Shown here: positions 50,701 to 60,357 of the stretch, piece after piece
How positions within the stretch are numbered: position 1 is the first letter of the stretch
Layout of the letters: every line of letters begins with the position of its first letter
Assembly: GCF_042429765.1 (NCBI RefSeq)
Contig: NZ_JBHLZU010000011.1
Location: 248,001 to 312,000 of the forward strand
From: Allokutzneria oryzae
GTDB taxonomy: Bacteria; Actinomycetota; Actinomycetes; Mycobacteriales; Pseudonocardiaceae
DNA: 64,000 nucleotides
Direction: 5' to 3'
Translations under genes and position numbers: made by a program
The notes under the pieces: model-generated
Told to the model about the DNA's origin: nothing
The model's database searches: none
The model's input: only the letters and a program-made list of their open reading frames with translations

Positions 50701-50996
50701 TCCCCGACCCGCGCGACATCCTCGTCGCACCGGTGATCTCCGAGAAGTCCTACGGGCTGCTCGAGGAGAACAAGTACACGTTCTTGGTGCGTCCGGACGC
50801 CAACAAGACCGAGATCAAGATCGCGGTCGAGAAGGTCTTCGGCGTCAAGGTCGTCAGCGTCAACACGCTGAACCGGCAGGGAAAGCGCAAGCGGACCCGC
50901 ACCGGTTTCGGTAAGCGCAAGGACACCAAGCGCGCCATCGTGACGCTGTCCGCCGAGAGCAAGCCGATCGAGATCTTCGGCGGCCCGGCCGCCTGA
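50697..50996 (+). CDS. rplW: 50S ribosomal protein L23
   Basis: 99 residues from GTG 50697. DPRDILVAPVISEKSYGLLE and NTLNRQGKRKRTRTGFGKRK. It forms the docking site for trigger factor and SRP at the tunnel exit. Confidence 0.97.
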   Translation: MIPDPRDILVAPVISEKSYGLLEENKYTFLVRPDANKTEIKIAVEKVFGVKVVSVNTLNRQGKRKRTRTGFGKRKDTKRAIVTLSAESKPIEIFGGPAA

Positions 50997-51017
50997 TGAA
51001 CGAGGACTGCTGACGAG

Positions 51018-51851
51018 ATGGGCATTCGCAAGTACAAGCCGACGACCCCCGGTCGTCGAGGCTCCAGCGTGTCCGACTTCGCCGAGATCACTCGGTCGAC
51101 GCCGGAGAAGTCGCTGATTCGTCCCCTGCACGGCCGTGGCGGCCGCAACGCATCGGGAAAGATCACCACGCGGCACAAGGGTGGTGGCCACAAGCGCGCC
51201 TACCGTCTGATCGACTTCCGTCGGTTCGACAAGGACGGCGTGCCGGCCAAGGTCGCTCATATCGAGTACGACCCCAACCGCACCGCCCGCATCGCCCTGC
51301 TGCACTACGTCGACGGCGAGAAGCGCTACATCGTGGCGCCGAGCAAGCTTCGCCAGGGCGACATGGTGGAGAACGGCCCCAAGGCCGACATCAAGCCGGG
51401 CAACAACCTGCCGCTCCGTAACATCCCGGTCGGCACCGTGGTGCACGCCATCGAGCTCCGCCCGGGTGGCGGCGCGAAGATGGCCCGTTCGGCGGGCGCG
51501 AGCGTTCAGCTCGTCGCCAAGGACGGCCCGTACGCGCAGCTCCGGCTGCCCTCGGGCGAGATTCGCAACGTCGACGTGCGCTGCCGCGCCACCATCGGCG
51601 AGGTCGGTAACTCCGAGCACGCCAACATCAACTGGGGCAAGGCCGGCCGTATGCGGTGGAAGGGCAAGCGCCCGACCGTCCGTGGTGTCGCCATGAACCC
51701 CGTCGACCACCCGCACGGTGGTGGTGAGGGTAAGACCTCCGGTGGTCGCCACCCGGTCAACCCCGCCGGTAAGCCCGAGGGGCGTACCCGTCGGAGCAAG
51801 CCCAGCGACAAGCTCATCGTCCGGCGTCGTCGCACCGGTAAGAAGCGCTGA
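51018..51851 (+). CDS. rplB: 50S ribosomal protein L2
   Basis: 277 residues. MGIRKYKPTTPGRRGSSVSD at the start and the conserved NPVDHPHGGGEGKTSGGRHP near the end, whose His is close to the peptidyl-transferase centre. KOW-like and OB domains are complete. Confidence 0.97.
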   Translation: MGIRKYKPTTPGRRGSSVSDFAEITRSTPEKSLIRPLHGRGGRNASGKITTRHKGGGHKRAYRLIDFRRFDKDGVPAKVAHIEYDPNRTARIALLHYVDGEKRYIVAPSKLRQGDMVENGPKADIKPGNNLPLRNIPVGTVVHAIELRPGGGAKMARSAGASVQLVAKDGPYAQLRLPSGEIRNVDVRCRATIGEVGNSEHANINWGKAGRMRWKGKRPTVRGVAMNPVDHPHGGGEGKTSGGRHPVNPAGKPEGRTRRSKPSDKLIVRRRRTGKKR

Positions 51852-51869
51852 GCAGGGAGGGAGTGAAGG

Positions 51870-52151
51870 ATGCCACGCAGCCTGAAGAAGGGCCCCTTCG
51901 TTGACGACCACCTGCTCAAGAAGGTGGACGCGCTCAACGAGTCGGGCAAGAAGACGGTGATCAAGACCTGGTCCCGTCGTTCGACGATCATTCCAGACAT
52001 GTTGGGGCACACCATCGCGGTGCACGACGGCCGCAAGCACGTCCCGGTGTTCGTCTCCGAGGCCATGGTCGGGCACAAGCTGGGCGAGTTCGCCCCTACC
52101 CGCACCTTCAAGGGCCACATCAAGGACGACCGCAAGTCGCGTCGCCGCTAG
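51870..52151 (+). CDS. rpsS: 30S ribosomal protein S19
   Basis: 93 residues. PRSLKKGPFVDDHLLKKVDA, then RSTIIPDMLGHTIAVHDGRK and GHKLGEFAPTRTFKGHIKDD. GGAGGG precedes it. S19 sits in the head of the small subunit with S13. Confidence 0.97.
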   Translation: MPRSLKKGPFVDDHLLKKVDALNESGKKTVIKTWSRRSTIIPDMLGHTIAVHDGRKHVPVFVSEAMVGHKLGEFAPTRTFKGHIKDDRKSRRR

Positions 52152-52186
52152 GCCAGTGACCGAACGCAGAGCAAGGGGTAGCAGCA

Positions 52187-52609
52187 ATGGGTAACGATGC
52201 CGCAAGCGCGGAGGAATTCCCGCGCGCCGTGGCGCGGGCCCGCTACGTCCACATGTCGCCCATGAAGGTGCGGCGCGTGGTCGAGCTGATCAGGGGCCGC
52301 AACGCCCAGGAGGCCCTGGCAGTGCTCCAGTTCGCGCCGCAGGCCGCCAGCGGTCCGGTGTCGAAGGTGCTTGCCAGTGCCATGGCCAACGCCGAGAACA
52401 ACCTCGACCTCGACCCTGACACCCTCTGGGTGAGCACGGTGTACGTGGACGAGGGCCCGACGGCCAAGCGGATCCGTCCGCGGGCCCAGGGCCGTGCGTA
52501 CCGAATTCGGAAGCGCACCAGCCACATCACCGTCGAGGTCGAGTCGCGCCCGAAGGCCGTGAAGGCCGCCTCGGGCCGCAAGACCAGCGCGAAGGGGAGT
52601 GCCCGGTAG
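52187..52609 (+). CDS. rplV: 50S ribosomal protein L22
   Basis: 140 residues. ARYVHMSPMKVRRVVELIRG, and the tunnel loop GPTAKRIRPRAQGRAYRIRK. No change of macrolide-resistance type is obvious in the loop tip. A basic tail of about 20 residues is added. It overlaps rpsC by one base. Confidence 0.96.
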   Translation: MGNDAASAEEFPRAVARARYVHMSPMKVRRVVELIRGRNAQEALAVLQFAPQAASGPVSKVLASAMANAENNLDLDPDTLWVSTVYVDEGPTAKRIRPRAQGRAYRIRKRTSHITVEVESRPKAVKAASGRKTSAKGSAR

Positions 52610-53451
52610 TGGGTCAGAAAATCAACCCGCACGGCTTCCGGCTGGGGATCACCACTGACTGGAAGTCCCGCTGGTATGCCGACAAGCAGTACGCGGAGTA
52701 CGTGGCGGAGGACGTCAAGATCCGCCGCCTGCTCTCCAAGGGCATGGAGCGTGCCGGTATCTCCAAGGTGGAGATCGAGCGGACCCGGGACCGGGTTCGC
52801 GTCGACATCCACACCGCCCGGCCGGGCATCGTCATCGGCCGTCGCGGCGCGGAGGCCGACCGCATCCGCAGCGAGCTGGAGAAGCTGACCAAGAAGCAGG
52901 TCCAGCTGAACATCCTCGAGGTCAAGAACCCCGAGGCCGACGCCCAGCTCGTCGCCCAGGTCGTCGCGGAGCAGCTGTCCAACCGCGTGTCCTTCCGTCG
53001 TGCGATGCGCAAGGGCATTCAGTCCTCGATGCGCTCCCCGCAGGTCAAGGGCATCCGGGTGCAGTGCTCGGGCCGTCTCGGCGGCGCCGAGATGTCCCGC
53101 TCGGAGTTCTACCGCGAGGGTCGCGTCCCGCTGCACACGCTGCGCGCGGACGTGGACTACGGCCTGTTCGAGGCCCGCACCACCTTCGGCCGCATCGGCG
53201 TGAAGGTGTGGATCTACAAGGGTGACGTCGTCGGCGGCCGTCGGCCGAGCGAGTCCGTCGCCCCCGAGTCCCGCGCACCGCGTCGCGAGCGTCCGACCCG
53301 CCGTCGTTCCGGTGCCTCCGGCACCACCGCGACGAGCACCGAGGCCGGACGTGCCGCTGCCGAGGCTCCGGCCGAGGCCAAGGCGTCGGCTGCGACCGAG
53401 TCGACCGCGCCGGTCAACAACGGCAGCGCGGCCGAGAAGAGTGAGGGCTGA
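52609..53451 (+). CDS. rpsC: 30S ribosomal protein S3
   Basis: 280 residues from GTG 52609. KH domain with TARPGIVIGRRGAEADRIRS, then the C-terminal domain GRLGGAEMSRSEFYREGRVP. About 60 extra residues at the end are Arg/Ala/Thr/Ser-rich (TRRRSGASGTTATSTEAGRA), as in other actinobacteria, and probably unstructured. Confidence 0.96.
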   Translation: MGQKINPHGFRLGITTDWKSRWYADKQYAEYVAEDVKIRRLLSKGMERAGISKVEIERTRDRVRVDIHTARPGIVIGRRGAEADRIRSELEKLTKKQVQLNILEVKNPEADAQLVAQVVAEQLSNRVSFRRAMRKGIQSSMRSPQVKGIRVQCSGRLGGAEMSRSEFYREGRVPLHTLRADVDYGLFEARTTFGRIGVKVWIYKGDVVGGRRPSESVAPESRAPRRERPTRRRSGASGTTATSTEAGRAAAEAPAEAKASAATESTAPVNNGSAAEKSEG

Positions 53452-53454
53452 GAC

Positions 53455-53874
53455 GTGCTCATCCCACGCAAGGTCAAGCACCGCAAGCAGCACCACCCGA
53501 GTCGCTCGGGCGCTGCCAAGGGTGGCACCAAGGTGGTCTTCGGTGAGTTCGGCATCCAGGCGCTGGAGCCGGCCTACGTGACCAACCGGCAGATCGAGTC
53601 CGCGCGTATCGCCATCACCCGGCACATCCGCCGTGGTGGCAAGGTGTGGATCAACATCTTCCCGGACCGCCCGCTCACCAAGAAGCCTGCCGAGACCCGC
53701 ATGGGTTCCGGTAAGGGTTCGCCCGAGTACTGGGTGGCCAACGTCAAGCCCGGTCGGGTCATGTTCGAGATGAACTACCCGAACGAGGCCACGGCTCGCG
53801 AGGCCCTGCGCCGCGCGATCCACAAGCTCCCCATGAAGTGCCGCATCGTTACGCGAGAGGGTGGTGAGTTCTGA
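53455..53874 (+). CDS. rplP: 50S ribosomal protein L16
   Basis: 139 residues from GTG 53455. LIPRKVKHRKQHHPSRSGAA and NIFPDRPLTKKPAETRMGSG. It helps position the A-site tRNA. It overlaps rpmC by one base. Confidence 0.97.
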   Translation: MLIPRKVKHRKQHHPSRSGAAKGGTKVVFGEFGIQALEPAYVTNRQIESARIAITRHIRRGGKVWINIFPDRPLTKKPAETRMGSGKGSPEYWVANVKPGRVMFEMNYPNEATAREALRRAIHKLPMKCRIVTREGGEF

Positions 53875-54125
53875 TGGCAGCGGCGACCACCGCTTCCGAG
53901 CTGCGTGAGCTCACCGACGAGGAGCTCGTCCTGCGCCTGCGGGAAGCCAAGGAGGAGCTGTTCAACCTCCGCTTCCAGATGGCGACCGGTCAGCTCGACA
54001 ACAACCGTCGGCTCCGTGCCATCCGTCACGACATCGCCCGGATCTACACCGTCATGCGCGAGCGTGAGCTGGGCCTGTCCGTGTCCCCGGACGGGACCTC
54101 CTCTCAGGATGAGGGTGCGGCATGA
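53874..54125 (+). CDS. rpmC: 50S ribosomal protein L29
   Basis: 83 residues. ASELRELTDEELVLRLREAK, then NLRFQMATGQLDNNRRLRAI. A two-helix protein at the tunnel exit. It overlaps rpsQ by 4 bases. Confidence 0.96.
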   Translation: MAAATTASELRELTDEELVLRLREAKEELFNLRFQMATGQLDNNRRLRAIRHDIARIYTVMRERELGLSVSPDGTSSQDEGAA

Positions 54126-54394
54126 GCGACGAGAAGAGCACCGTGCGTAACAACCGTAAGGTCCGCGAGGGCTACGTCGTCTCGGACAAGATGGACAAGA
54201 CCATCGTGGTCTCCCTTGAGGACCGCAAGAAGCACCCGCGGTACTCCAAGGTCCTGCGCTCCACCACCAAGGTGAAGGTGCACGACGAGGAGAACAGCGC
54301 CGGCGTCGGCGACCGCGTCCTCCTCATGGAGACCCGGCCGCTGTCGGCGACCAAGCGCTGGCGCCTCGTGGAGATCCTCGAGAAGGCCAAGTAA
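54122..54394 (+). CDS. rpsQ: 30S ribosomal protein S17
   Basis: 90 residues. OB-fold; NRKVREGYVVSDKMDKTIVV, then ETRPLSATKRWRLVEILEKA. Last gene before a hairpin that separates the S10 and spc units. Confidence 0.97.
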   Translation: MSDEKSTVRNNRKVREGYVVSDKMDKTIVVSLEDRKKHPRYSKVLRSTTKVKVHDEENSAGVGDRVLLMETRPLSATKRWRLVEILEKAK

Positions 54395-54404
54395 GTTCGC
54401 CAGG

Positions 54405-54433
54405 GCCCCGCACCCGAATCCCGGGTGCGGGGC
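54405..54433 (+). terminator. Hairpin ending the S10 operon
   Basis: GCCCCGCACCCG (54405-54416) pairs with CGGGTGCGGGGC (54422-54433) around five bases. No T run follows. It lies 10 bases after rpsQ. Confidence 0.7.
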
Positions 54434-54436
54434 ACT

Positions 54437-54473
54437 GGTCGGAAATCAGACCGCGTGCATCAGGTCGGAAATC
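54437..54473. repeat. Direct repeat between rpsQ and rplN
   Basis: GGTCGGAAATC occurs at 54437-54447 and again at 54463-54473, 26 bases apart. It lies between the hairpin and the rplN start, where a promoter for the spc unit would be expected. Confidence 0.5.
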
Positions 54474-54507
54474 TGGTGTGCCACACAGGGTCAGGGAGTA
54501 AAGAGAA

Positions 54508-54876
54508 GTGATCCAGCAGGAGTCGCGGCTGCGCGTCGCCGACAACACGGGTGCGAAGGAAATCCTCTGCATCCGCGTTCTCGGTGGCTCCGGTCGCCGC
54601 TACGCCGGCATCGGCGACGTGATCGTCGCGACCGTCAAGGACGCGATGCCCGGCGCCGGCGTGAAGAAGGGCGATGTGGTCAAGGCCGTCATCGTCCGCA
54701 CCCTCAAGGAGCGTCGTCGTCCGGATGGTTCCTACATCCGCTTCGACGAGAACGCCGCCGTTCTGATCAAGAACGACACCGAGCCCCGCGGCACCCGCAT
54801 CTTCGGGCCTGTCGGCCGTGAGCTTCGCGACAAGAAGTTCATGAAGATCATCTCGCTCGCGCCGGAGGTGCTCTGA
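54508..54876 (+). CDS. rplN: 50S ribosomal protein L14
   Basis: 122 residues from GTG 54508, with GAGTAAAGAG upstream. IQQESRLRVADNTGAKEILC and RPDGSYIRFDENAAVLIKND. First gene of the spc unit. Confidence 0.97.
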   Translation: MIQQESRLRVADNTGAKEILCIRVLGGSGRRYAGIGDVIVATVKDAMPGAGVKKGDVVKAVIVRTLKERRRPDGSYIRFDENAAVLIKNDTEPRGTRIFGPVGRELRDKKFMKIISLAPEVL

Positions 54877-54878
54877 CC

Positions 54879-55193
54879 ATGAAGGTCAAGAAGGGCGACA
54901 CGGTCGTCGTCATCGCCGGCAAGGACAAGGGCGCCAAGGGCAAGGTCATCCAGGCCTACCCGGACCGCAACCGCGTCCTGGTCGAGGGTGTCAACCGGAT
55001 CAAGAAGCACACCAAGGTCTCGCAGACCCAGCGTGGTGCCTCCTCCGGCGGCATCGTCACCCAGGAAGCCCCGATCCACGTGAGCAACGTGATGGTCGTC
55101 GACTCGGACGGCAAGCCGACCCGCGTCGGCACCCGCACGACCGACGAGGGTCGCCGCGTCCGTGTGTCGCGCCGGAACGGTAAGGACATCTGA
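54879..55193 (+). CDS. rplX: 50S ribosomal protein L24
   Basis: 104 residues. KOW motif KKGDTVVVIAGKDKGAKGKV, then VEGVNRIKKHTKVSQTQRGA. An early assembly protein of the large subunit. Confidence 0.97.
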   Translation: MKVKKGDTVVVIAGKDKGAKGKVIQAYPDRNRVLVEGVNRIKKHTKVSQTQRGASSGGIVTQEAPIHVSNVMVVDSDGKPTRVGTRTTDEGRRVRVSRRNGKDI

Positions 55194-55195
55194 GC

Positions 55196-55759
55196 ATGAC
55201 CACCACCGAGAAGACTCTGCCGCGACTGAAGTCCCGGTACCGCGAGGAGATCGTCGCCAAGCTCAAGAGCGACTTCTCCTACGCGAACCCGATGCAGGTC
55301 CCCGGCATCGTGAAGATCGTCGTGAACATGGGCGTCGGCGACGCCGCCCGTGACGGCAAGCTGATCGAGGGCGCGGTCCGCGACCTGTCCACGATCACCG
55401 GCCAGCGCCCCGAGGTCCGCAAGGCCCGCAAGTCCATCGCGCAGTTCAAGCTCCGCGAGGGCATGCCGATCGGCGCCCGCGCTACCCTGCGTGGCGACCG
55501 CATGTGGGAGTTCCTGGACCGGCTGCTGACGATCGCCCTGCCGCGTATCCGTGACTTCCGCGGTCTGTCGCCGAAGCAGTTCGACGGCAACGGCAACTAC
55601 ACCTTCGGTCTGAACGAGCAGTCGATGTTCCACGAGATCGACCCCGACTCGATCGACCGCCAGCGTGGCATGGACATCACCGTCGTCACGACTGCCCAGA
55701 CCGACGAGGAGGGCCGGGCGCTGCTGAAGCACCTGGGCTTCCCGTTCAAGGAGAGCTGA
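55196..55759 (+). CDS. rplE: 50S ribosomal protein L5
   Basis: 187 residues. NPMQVPGIVKIVVNMGVGDA, then KARKSIAQFKLREGMPIGAR and GMDITVVTTAQTDEEGRALL. It binds 5S rRNA. Confidence 0.97.
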   Translation: MTTTEKTLPRLKSRYREEIVAKLKSDFSYANPMQVPGIVKIVVNMGVGDAARDGKLIEGAVRDLSTITGQRPEVRKARKSIAQFKLREGMPIGARATLRGDRMWEFLDRLLTIALPRIRDFRGLSPKQFDGNGNYTFGLNEQSMFHEIDPDSIDRQRGMDITVVTTAQTDEEGRALLKHLGFPFKES

Positions 55760-55761
55760 CG

Positions 55762-55947
55762 ATGGCCAAGAAGGCTCTGATCAACAAGGCCGCGCGCAAG
55801 CCGAAGTTCAAGGTGCGCGCCTACACCCGCTGCAACCGCTGCGGCCGTCCGCACTCGGTCTTCCGCAAGTTCGGTCTGTGCCGTATCTGCCTGCGGCAGA
55901 TGGCGCACCGCGGCGAGCTGCCTGGCGTGAGCAAGTCCAGCTGGTAG
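55762..55947 (+). CDS. rpsN: 30S ribosomal protein S14 type Z
   Basis: 61 residues, the short zinc form, with CNRCGR and CRIC in RCNRCGRPHSVFRKFGLCRI. This is the housekeeping copy; a zinc-free paralog may exist elsewhere. Confidence 0.97.
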   Translation: MAKKALINKAARKPKFKVRAYTRCNRCGRPHSVFRKFGLCRICLRQMAHRGELPGVSKSSW

Positions 55948-56060
55948 TCCAGCTCCTGCTCGTGCCTCACTGATTCCCACTTCGCCACAGGCCGCTCTGT
56001 ATATCCGGGACACCCGGACCCAGGCGTGGAACCGGGGCGAGAAAGGTTGACAAGGTCACC

Positions 56061-56459
56061 ATGACGATGACCGACCCGATCGCAGACATGCTCACTCGTC
56101 TGCGCAATGCGAACTCGGCCTATCACGACGAGGTCGTGATGCCGCACTCCAAGCTCAAGGCCAGCATCGCTGAGATCCTGCAGCGTGAGGGCTACATCGC
56201 CGGCTTCCGCGATGAGCAGGGTGAGAAGTGCAAGAACCTGATCGTCACGCTGAAGTACGGCCCGAACCGTGAGCGCAGCATCGCTGGTGTGCGCCGGGTC
56301 TCCAAGCCGGGTCTTCGGGTTTACGCCAAGTCCACCAACCTGCCCAAGGTTCTCGGTGGCCTCGGCGTCGCGATCATTTCCACGTCGTCCGGTCTGCTGA
56401 CCGACCGACAGGCCAACAAGCAGGCAGTGGGCGGGGAAGTCCTCGCCTACGTCTGGTAG
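56061..56459 (+). CDS. rpsH: 30S ribosomal protein S8
   Basis: 132 residues from ATG 56061 (ATG 56067 is possible). TDPIADMLTRLRNANSAYHD, then RVSKPGLRVYAKSTNLPKVL and GVAIISTSSGLLTDRQANKQ. S8 is the usual spc operon repressor. The 113-base gap before it holds no gene. Confidence 0.97.
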   Translation: MTMTDPIADMLTRLRNANSAYHDEVVMPHSKLKASIAEILQREGYIAGFRDEQGEKCKNLIVTLKYGPNRERSIAGVRRVSKPGLRVYAKSTNLPKVLGGLGVAIISTSSGLLTDRQANKQAVGGEVLAYVW

Positions 56460-56477
56460 CGGAAGGGGGATTACGGC

Positions 56478-57017
56478 ATGTCACGCATCGGTAAGTTGCC
56501 GGTCTCCGTTCCGGCTGGCGTCGACGTCACCATCGACGGTCAGCTCGTGACGGTGAAGGGGCCCAAGGGCACCCTCAACCACACGGTCGCCGAGCCCATC
56601 ACCGTGAAGCGCGCCGAGGACGGCACGCTTGAGGTGTCGCGGCCCGACGACGAGCGCAAGAGCCGCTCGCTGCACGGTCTGTCTCGCACCCTGGTCAACA
56701 ACATGATCGTCGGTGTGACCCAGGGCTACGAGAAGAAGCTCGAGATCCACGGCGTTGGTTACCGTGTGCTGGCCAAGGGCTCCGACCTGGAGTTCTCCCT
56801 CGGCTTCAGCCACCCGGTGAAGGTGACCCCGCCCGCTGGCATCAGCTTCGCGGTGGAGAGCGCCACCAAGTTCTCCGTCCAGGGCATCGACAAGCAGCAG
56901 GTTGGCGAGGTCGCTGCCAACATTCGCAAGCTGCGCAAGCCGGAGCCGTACAAGGGCAAGGGTGTGCGGTACGCGGGCGAGAACGTTCGCCGCAAGGTCG
57001 GAAAGACGGGTAAGTGA
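56478..57017 (+). CDS. rplF: 50S ribosomal protein L6
   Basis: 179 residues. SRIGKLPVSVPAGVDVTIDG and RKPEPYKGKGVRYAGENVRR, two homologous domains complete. It overlaps the GTG alternative start of rplR. Confidence 0.97.
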   Translation: MSRIGKLPVSVPAGVDVTIDGQLVTVKGPKGTLNHTVAEPITVKRAEDGTLEVSRPDDERKSRSLHGLSRTLVNNMIVGVTQGYEKKLEIHGVGYRVLAKGSDLEFSLGFSHPVKVTPPAGISFAVESATKFSVQGIDKQQVGEVAANIRKLRKPEPYKGKGVRYAGENVRRKVGKTGK

Positions 57018-57019
57018 GC

Positions 57020-57418
57020 ATGAGCGAGACTGCTACGAAGCGCAAGCGGGTGGGCAAGGACGTCTCCACTGTGCGTCGCATTGCCCGTGCACGCCGGCAC
57101 TTCCGGCTCCGCAAGAAGATCAGCGGCACCGCCGAGCGTCCGCGCCTGGTGGTCACCCGCTCCTCGCGGCACATCGTCGCGCAGGTGATCGACGACCTGG
57201 CCGGTCACACCGTGGTCTCGGCTTCCACGCTGGAAGCCGACGTCCGCGCGCTGGACGGCGACAAGAAGGCGCGTGCGGCCAAGGTCGGCGAGCTCGTCGC
57301 CGCCAGGGCCAAGGACGCCGGCATCGCGCAGGTCGTCTTCGACCGTGGTGGGCACAACTACCACGGCCGGATCGCCGCGCTCGCCGACGCCGCCCGCGAG
57401 GCTGGGTTGGAGTTCTGA
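57020..57418 (+). CDS. rplR: 50S ribosomal protein L18
   Basis: 132 residues from ATG 57020; GTG 57014, overlapping the rplF stop as GTGA, is an equal alternative adding two residues. FRLRKKISGTAERPRLVVTR, then QVVFDRGGHNYHGRIAALAD. It binds 5S rRNA. Confidence 0.95.
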   Translation: MSETATKRKRVGKDVSTVRRIARARRHFRLRKKISGTAERPRLVVTRSSRHIVAQVIDDLAGHTVVSASTLEADVRALDGDKKARAAKVGELVAARAKDAGIAQVVFDRGGHNYHGRIAALADAAREAGLEF

Positions 57419-57467
57419 TCATGCGGAACAACGAGATCTGGGTTCGTCGAAACGGAAGGAACGCCTG

Positions 57468-58112
57468 ATGCCGGGACGTACACGGCAATTCGGCGGCGGT
57501 GGCCCCGGCGGGAACGCCGGTGGCGGCAACGAGCGCGGCGAGCGTCGCGACCGTAGGGACCGTCGCGACAGCGGCCGCGGCGGGGCGGCCCAGGAGAAGA
57601 CCCCCCACATCGAGCGCGTCGTCGCGATCAACCGCGTCGCCAAGGTCGTCAAGGGTGGTCGTCGCTTCAGCTTCACCGCGCTGGTCATCGTCGGTGACGG
57701 CGACGGCATGGTCGGTGTCGGCTACGGCAAGGCCAAGGAGGTGCCGGCCGCCATCGCCAAGGGCGTTGAGGAGGCCAAGAAGCACTTCTTCAAGGTGCCT
57801 CGCATCGCCGGCACCATCCCGCACCCCGTGCAGGGTGAGGAGGCCGCGGGTGTCGTCCTGCTGCGTCCCGCCAGCCCCGGTACCGGTGTCATCGCCGGTG
57901 GCCCGGTGCGCGCGGTGCTGGAGTGCGCCGGTGTGCACGACGTGCTGAGCAAGTCGCTGGGCAGCGACAACCCCATCAACATCGTGCACGCCACCGTTGC
58001 CGCGCTGAAGATGCTGCAGCGGCCGGAGGAAGTCGCCGCGCGTCGCGGCCTGCCGCTCGAGGACGTCGCTCCCGCCGGCATGCTGCGCGCCCGTGCTGGA
58101 CAGGGGGTGTGA
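57468..58112 (+). CDS. rpsE: 30S ribosomal protein S5
   Basis: 214 residues from ATG 57468. A Gly/Arg-rich N-terminal extension (about 1-40: GGGGPGGNAGGGNERGERRD) precedes the double-stranded-RNA-binding fold (IERVVAINRVAKVVKGGRRF) and the C-terminal domain (SDNPINIVHATVAALKMLQR). It acts in translational accuracy. Confidence 0.96.
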   Translation: MPGRTRQFGGGGPGGNAGGGNERGERRDRRDRRDSGRGGAAQEKTPHIERVVAINRVAKVVKGGRRFSFTALVIVGDGDGMVGVGYGKAKEVPAAIAKGVEEAKKHFFKVPRIAGTIPHPVQGEEAAGVVLLRPASPGTGVIAGGPVRAVLECAGVHDVLSKSLGSDNPINIVHATVAALKMLQRPEEVAARRGLPLEDVAPAGMLRARAGQGV

Positions 58113-58116
58113 TCCG

Positions 58117-58299
58117 ATGGCGAACCTGAAGGTCACCCAGCTGCGTAGCACGATTGGCACGAAGCGCAACCACCGGGAGTCCCTGAGGACTCTCGGGCTG
58201 CGCAAGATCCGCCAGTCAGTTGTCCGCGAGGACACGCCGCAGGTCCGTGGTCTGATCCACACCGTGCGGCACCTGGTGGCGGTCGAGGAGGTCGACTGA
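58117..58299 (+). CDS. rpmD: 50S ribosomal protein L30
   Basis: 60 residues. ANLKVTQLRSTIGTKRNHRE and TLGLRKIRQSVVREDTPQVR. It lies 4 bases after rpsE and 2 bases before rplO. Confidence 0.97.
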   Translation: MANLKVTQLRSTIGTKRNHRESLRTLGLRKIRQSVVREDTPQVRGLIHTVRHLVAVEEVD

Positions 58300-58301
58300 C
58301 C

Positions 58302-58745
58302 ATGACTATCAAGGTTCACCACCTGCGTCCGGCCCCCGGCGCCAAGACCGCGAAGACCCGTGTCGGTCGCGGTGAGGGCTCCAAGGGCAAGACGGCGGGT
58401 CGCGGTACCAAGGGCACCAAGGCGCGCAAGAACGTGCCTGCCGCTTTCGAGGGTGGGCAGATGCCGATCCACATGCGGCTGCCCAAGCTGAAGGGGTTCA
58501 AGAACCCGTTCCGCGTCGAGTACCAGGTCGTCAACCTGTCGGCGCTGGCCAAGCTGTTCCCGCAGGGCGGCACGGTCGGTATCGCCGAGCTGGTGCAGGC
58601 CGGTGCTGTTCGCAAGAACAGCCTGGTCAAGGTGCTGGGTGACGGTGACCTGGGTGGCGTGAAGCTGGACGTGAGCGCGAACGCGTTCTCCGGCAGCGCC
58701 GTCGAGAAGATCACCGCCGCTGGTGGTAGCACCACCAAGGTGTGA
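58302..58745 (+). CDS. rplO: 50S ribosomal protein L15
   Basis: 147 residues. LRPAPGAKTAKTRVGRGEGS, then GRGTKGTKARKNVPAAFEGG and MPIHMRLPKLKGFKNPFRVE. Last gene of the spc unit; a strong hairpin follows. Confidence 0.97.
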   Translation: MTIKVHHLRPAPGAKTAKTRVGRGEGSKGKTAGRGTKGTKARKNVPAAFEGGQMPIHMRLPKLKGFKNPFRVEYQVVNLSALAKLFPQGGTVGIAELVQAGAVRKNSLVKVLGDGDLGGVKLDVSANAFSGSAVEKITAAGGSTTKV

Positions 58746-58754
58746 TGTCAGGGC

Positions 58755-58796
58755 GTCGGGGCCGGGGAGCGCGGTTTGCTCTCCGGCCCCGACGTC
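58755..58796 (+). terminator. Terminator of the spc operon
   Basis: GTCGGGGCCGG pairs with CCGGCCCCGAC and the stem continues through GGAGC/GCTCT with one wobble (58755-58770 with 58778-58793). It ends the unit before secY. Confidence 0.8.
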
Positions 58797-58913
58797 TGTC
58801 CGGCGCCAGGTCCGTTCGCACGGAACCTGTTCGCGACCAGCTGAATGCGGTGTTTTGTCCAGCGCCACAAGGACTCCGGACGGGGGCACCGCGCCAGAAC
58901 CGGCGACTGTTAC

Positions 58914-58928
58914 AGTCGTCAGCACGCT
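58914..58928. promoter_or_regulatory. Palindrome and -10-like site upstream of secY
   Basis: CGACTGT-T-ACAGTCG is a perfect inverted repeat. TACAGT inside it (58921-58926) fits a -10 element, so a protein bound here would block that promoter. It lies 110 bases before secY. Confidence 0.45.
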
Positions 58929-59037
58929 TCGGCCACGCGCACGGAGCGGTTGAAGCCTGCAATTGATCCCGCCGGCAGGACGTGCCGGCCCCAGCCAGTA
59001 GTCGGCGGTCACGCCGGCCACGCCGAGGAGGTCTCGG

Positions 59038-60356
<1,319 letters not shown>

Positions 60357-60357
<1 letters not shown>

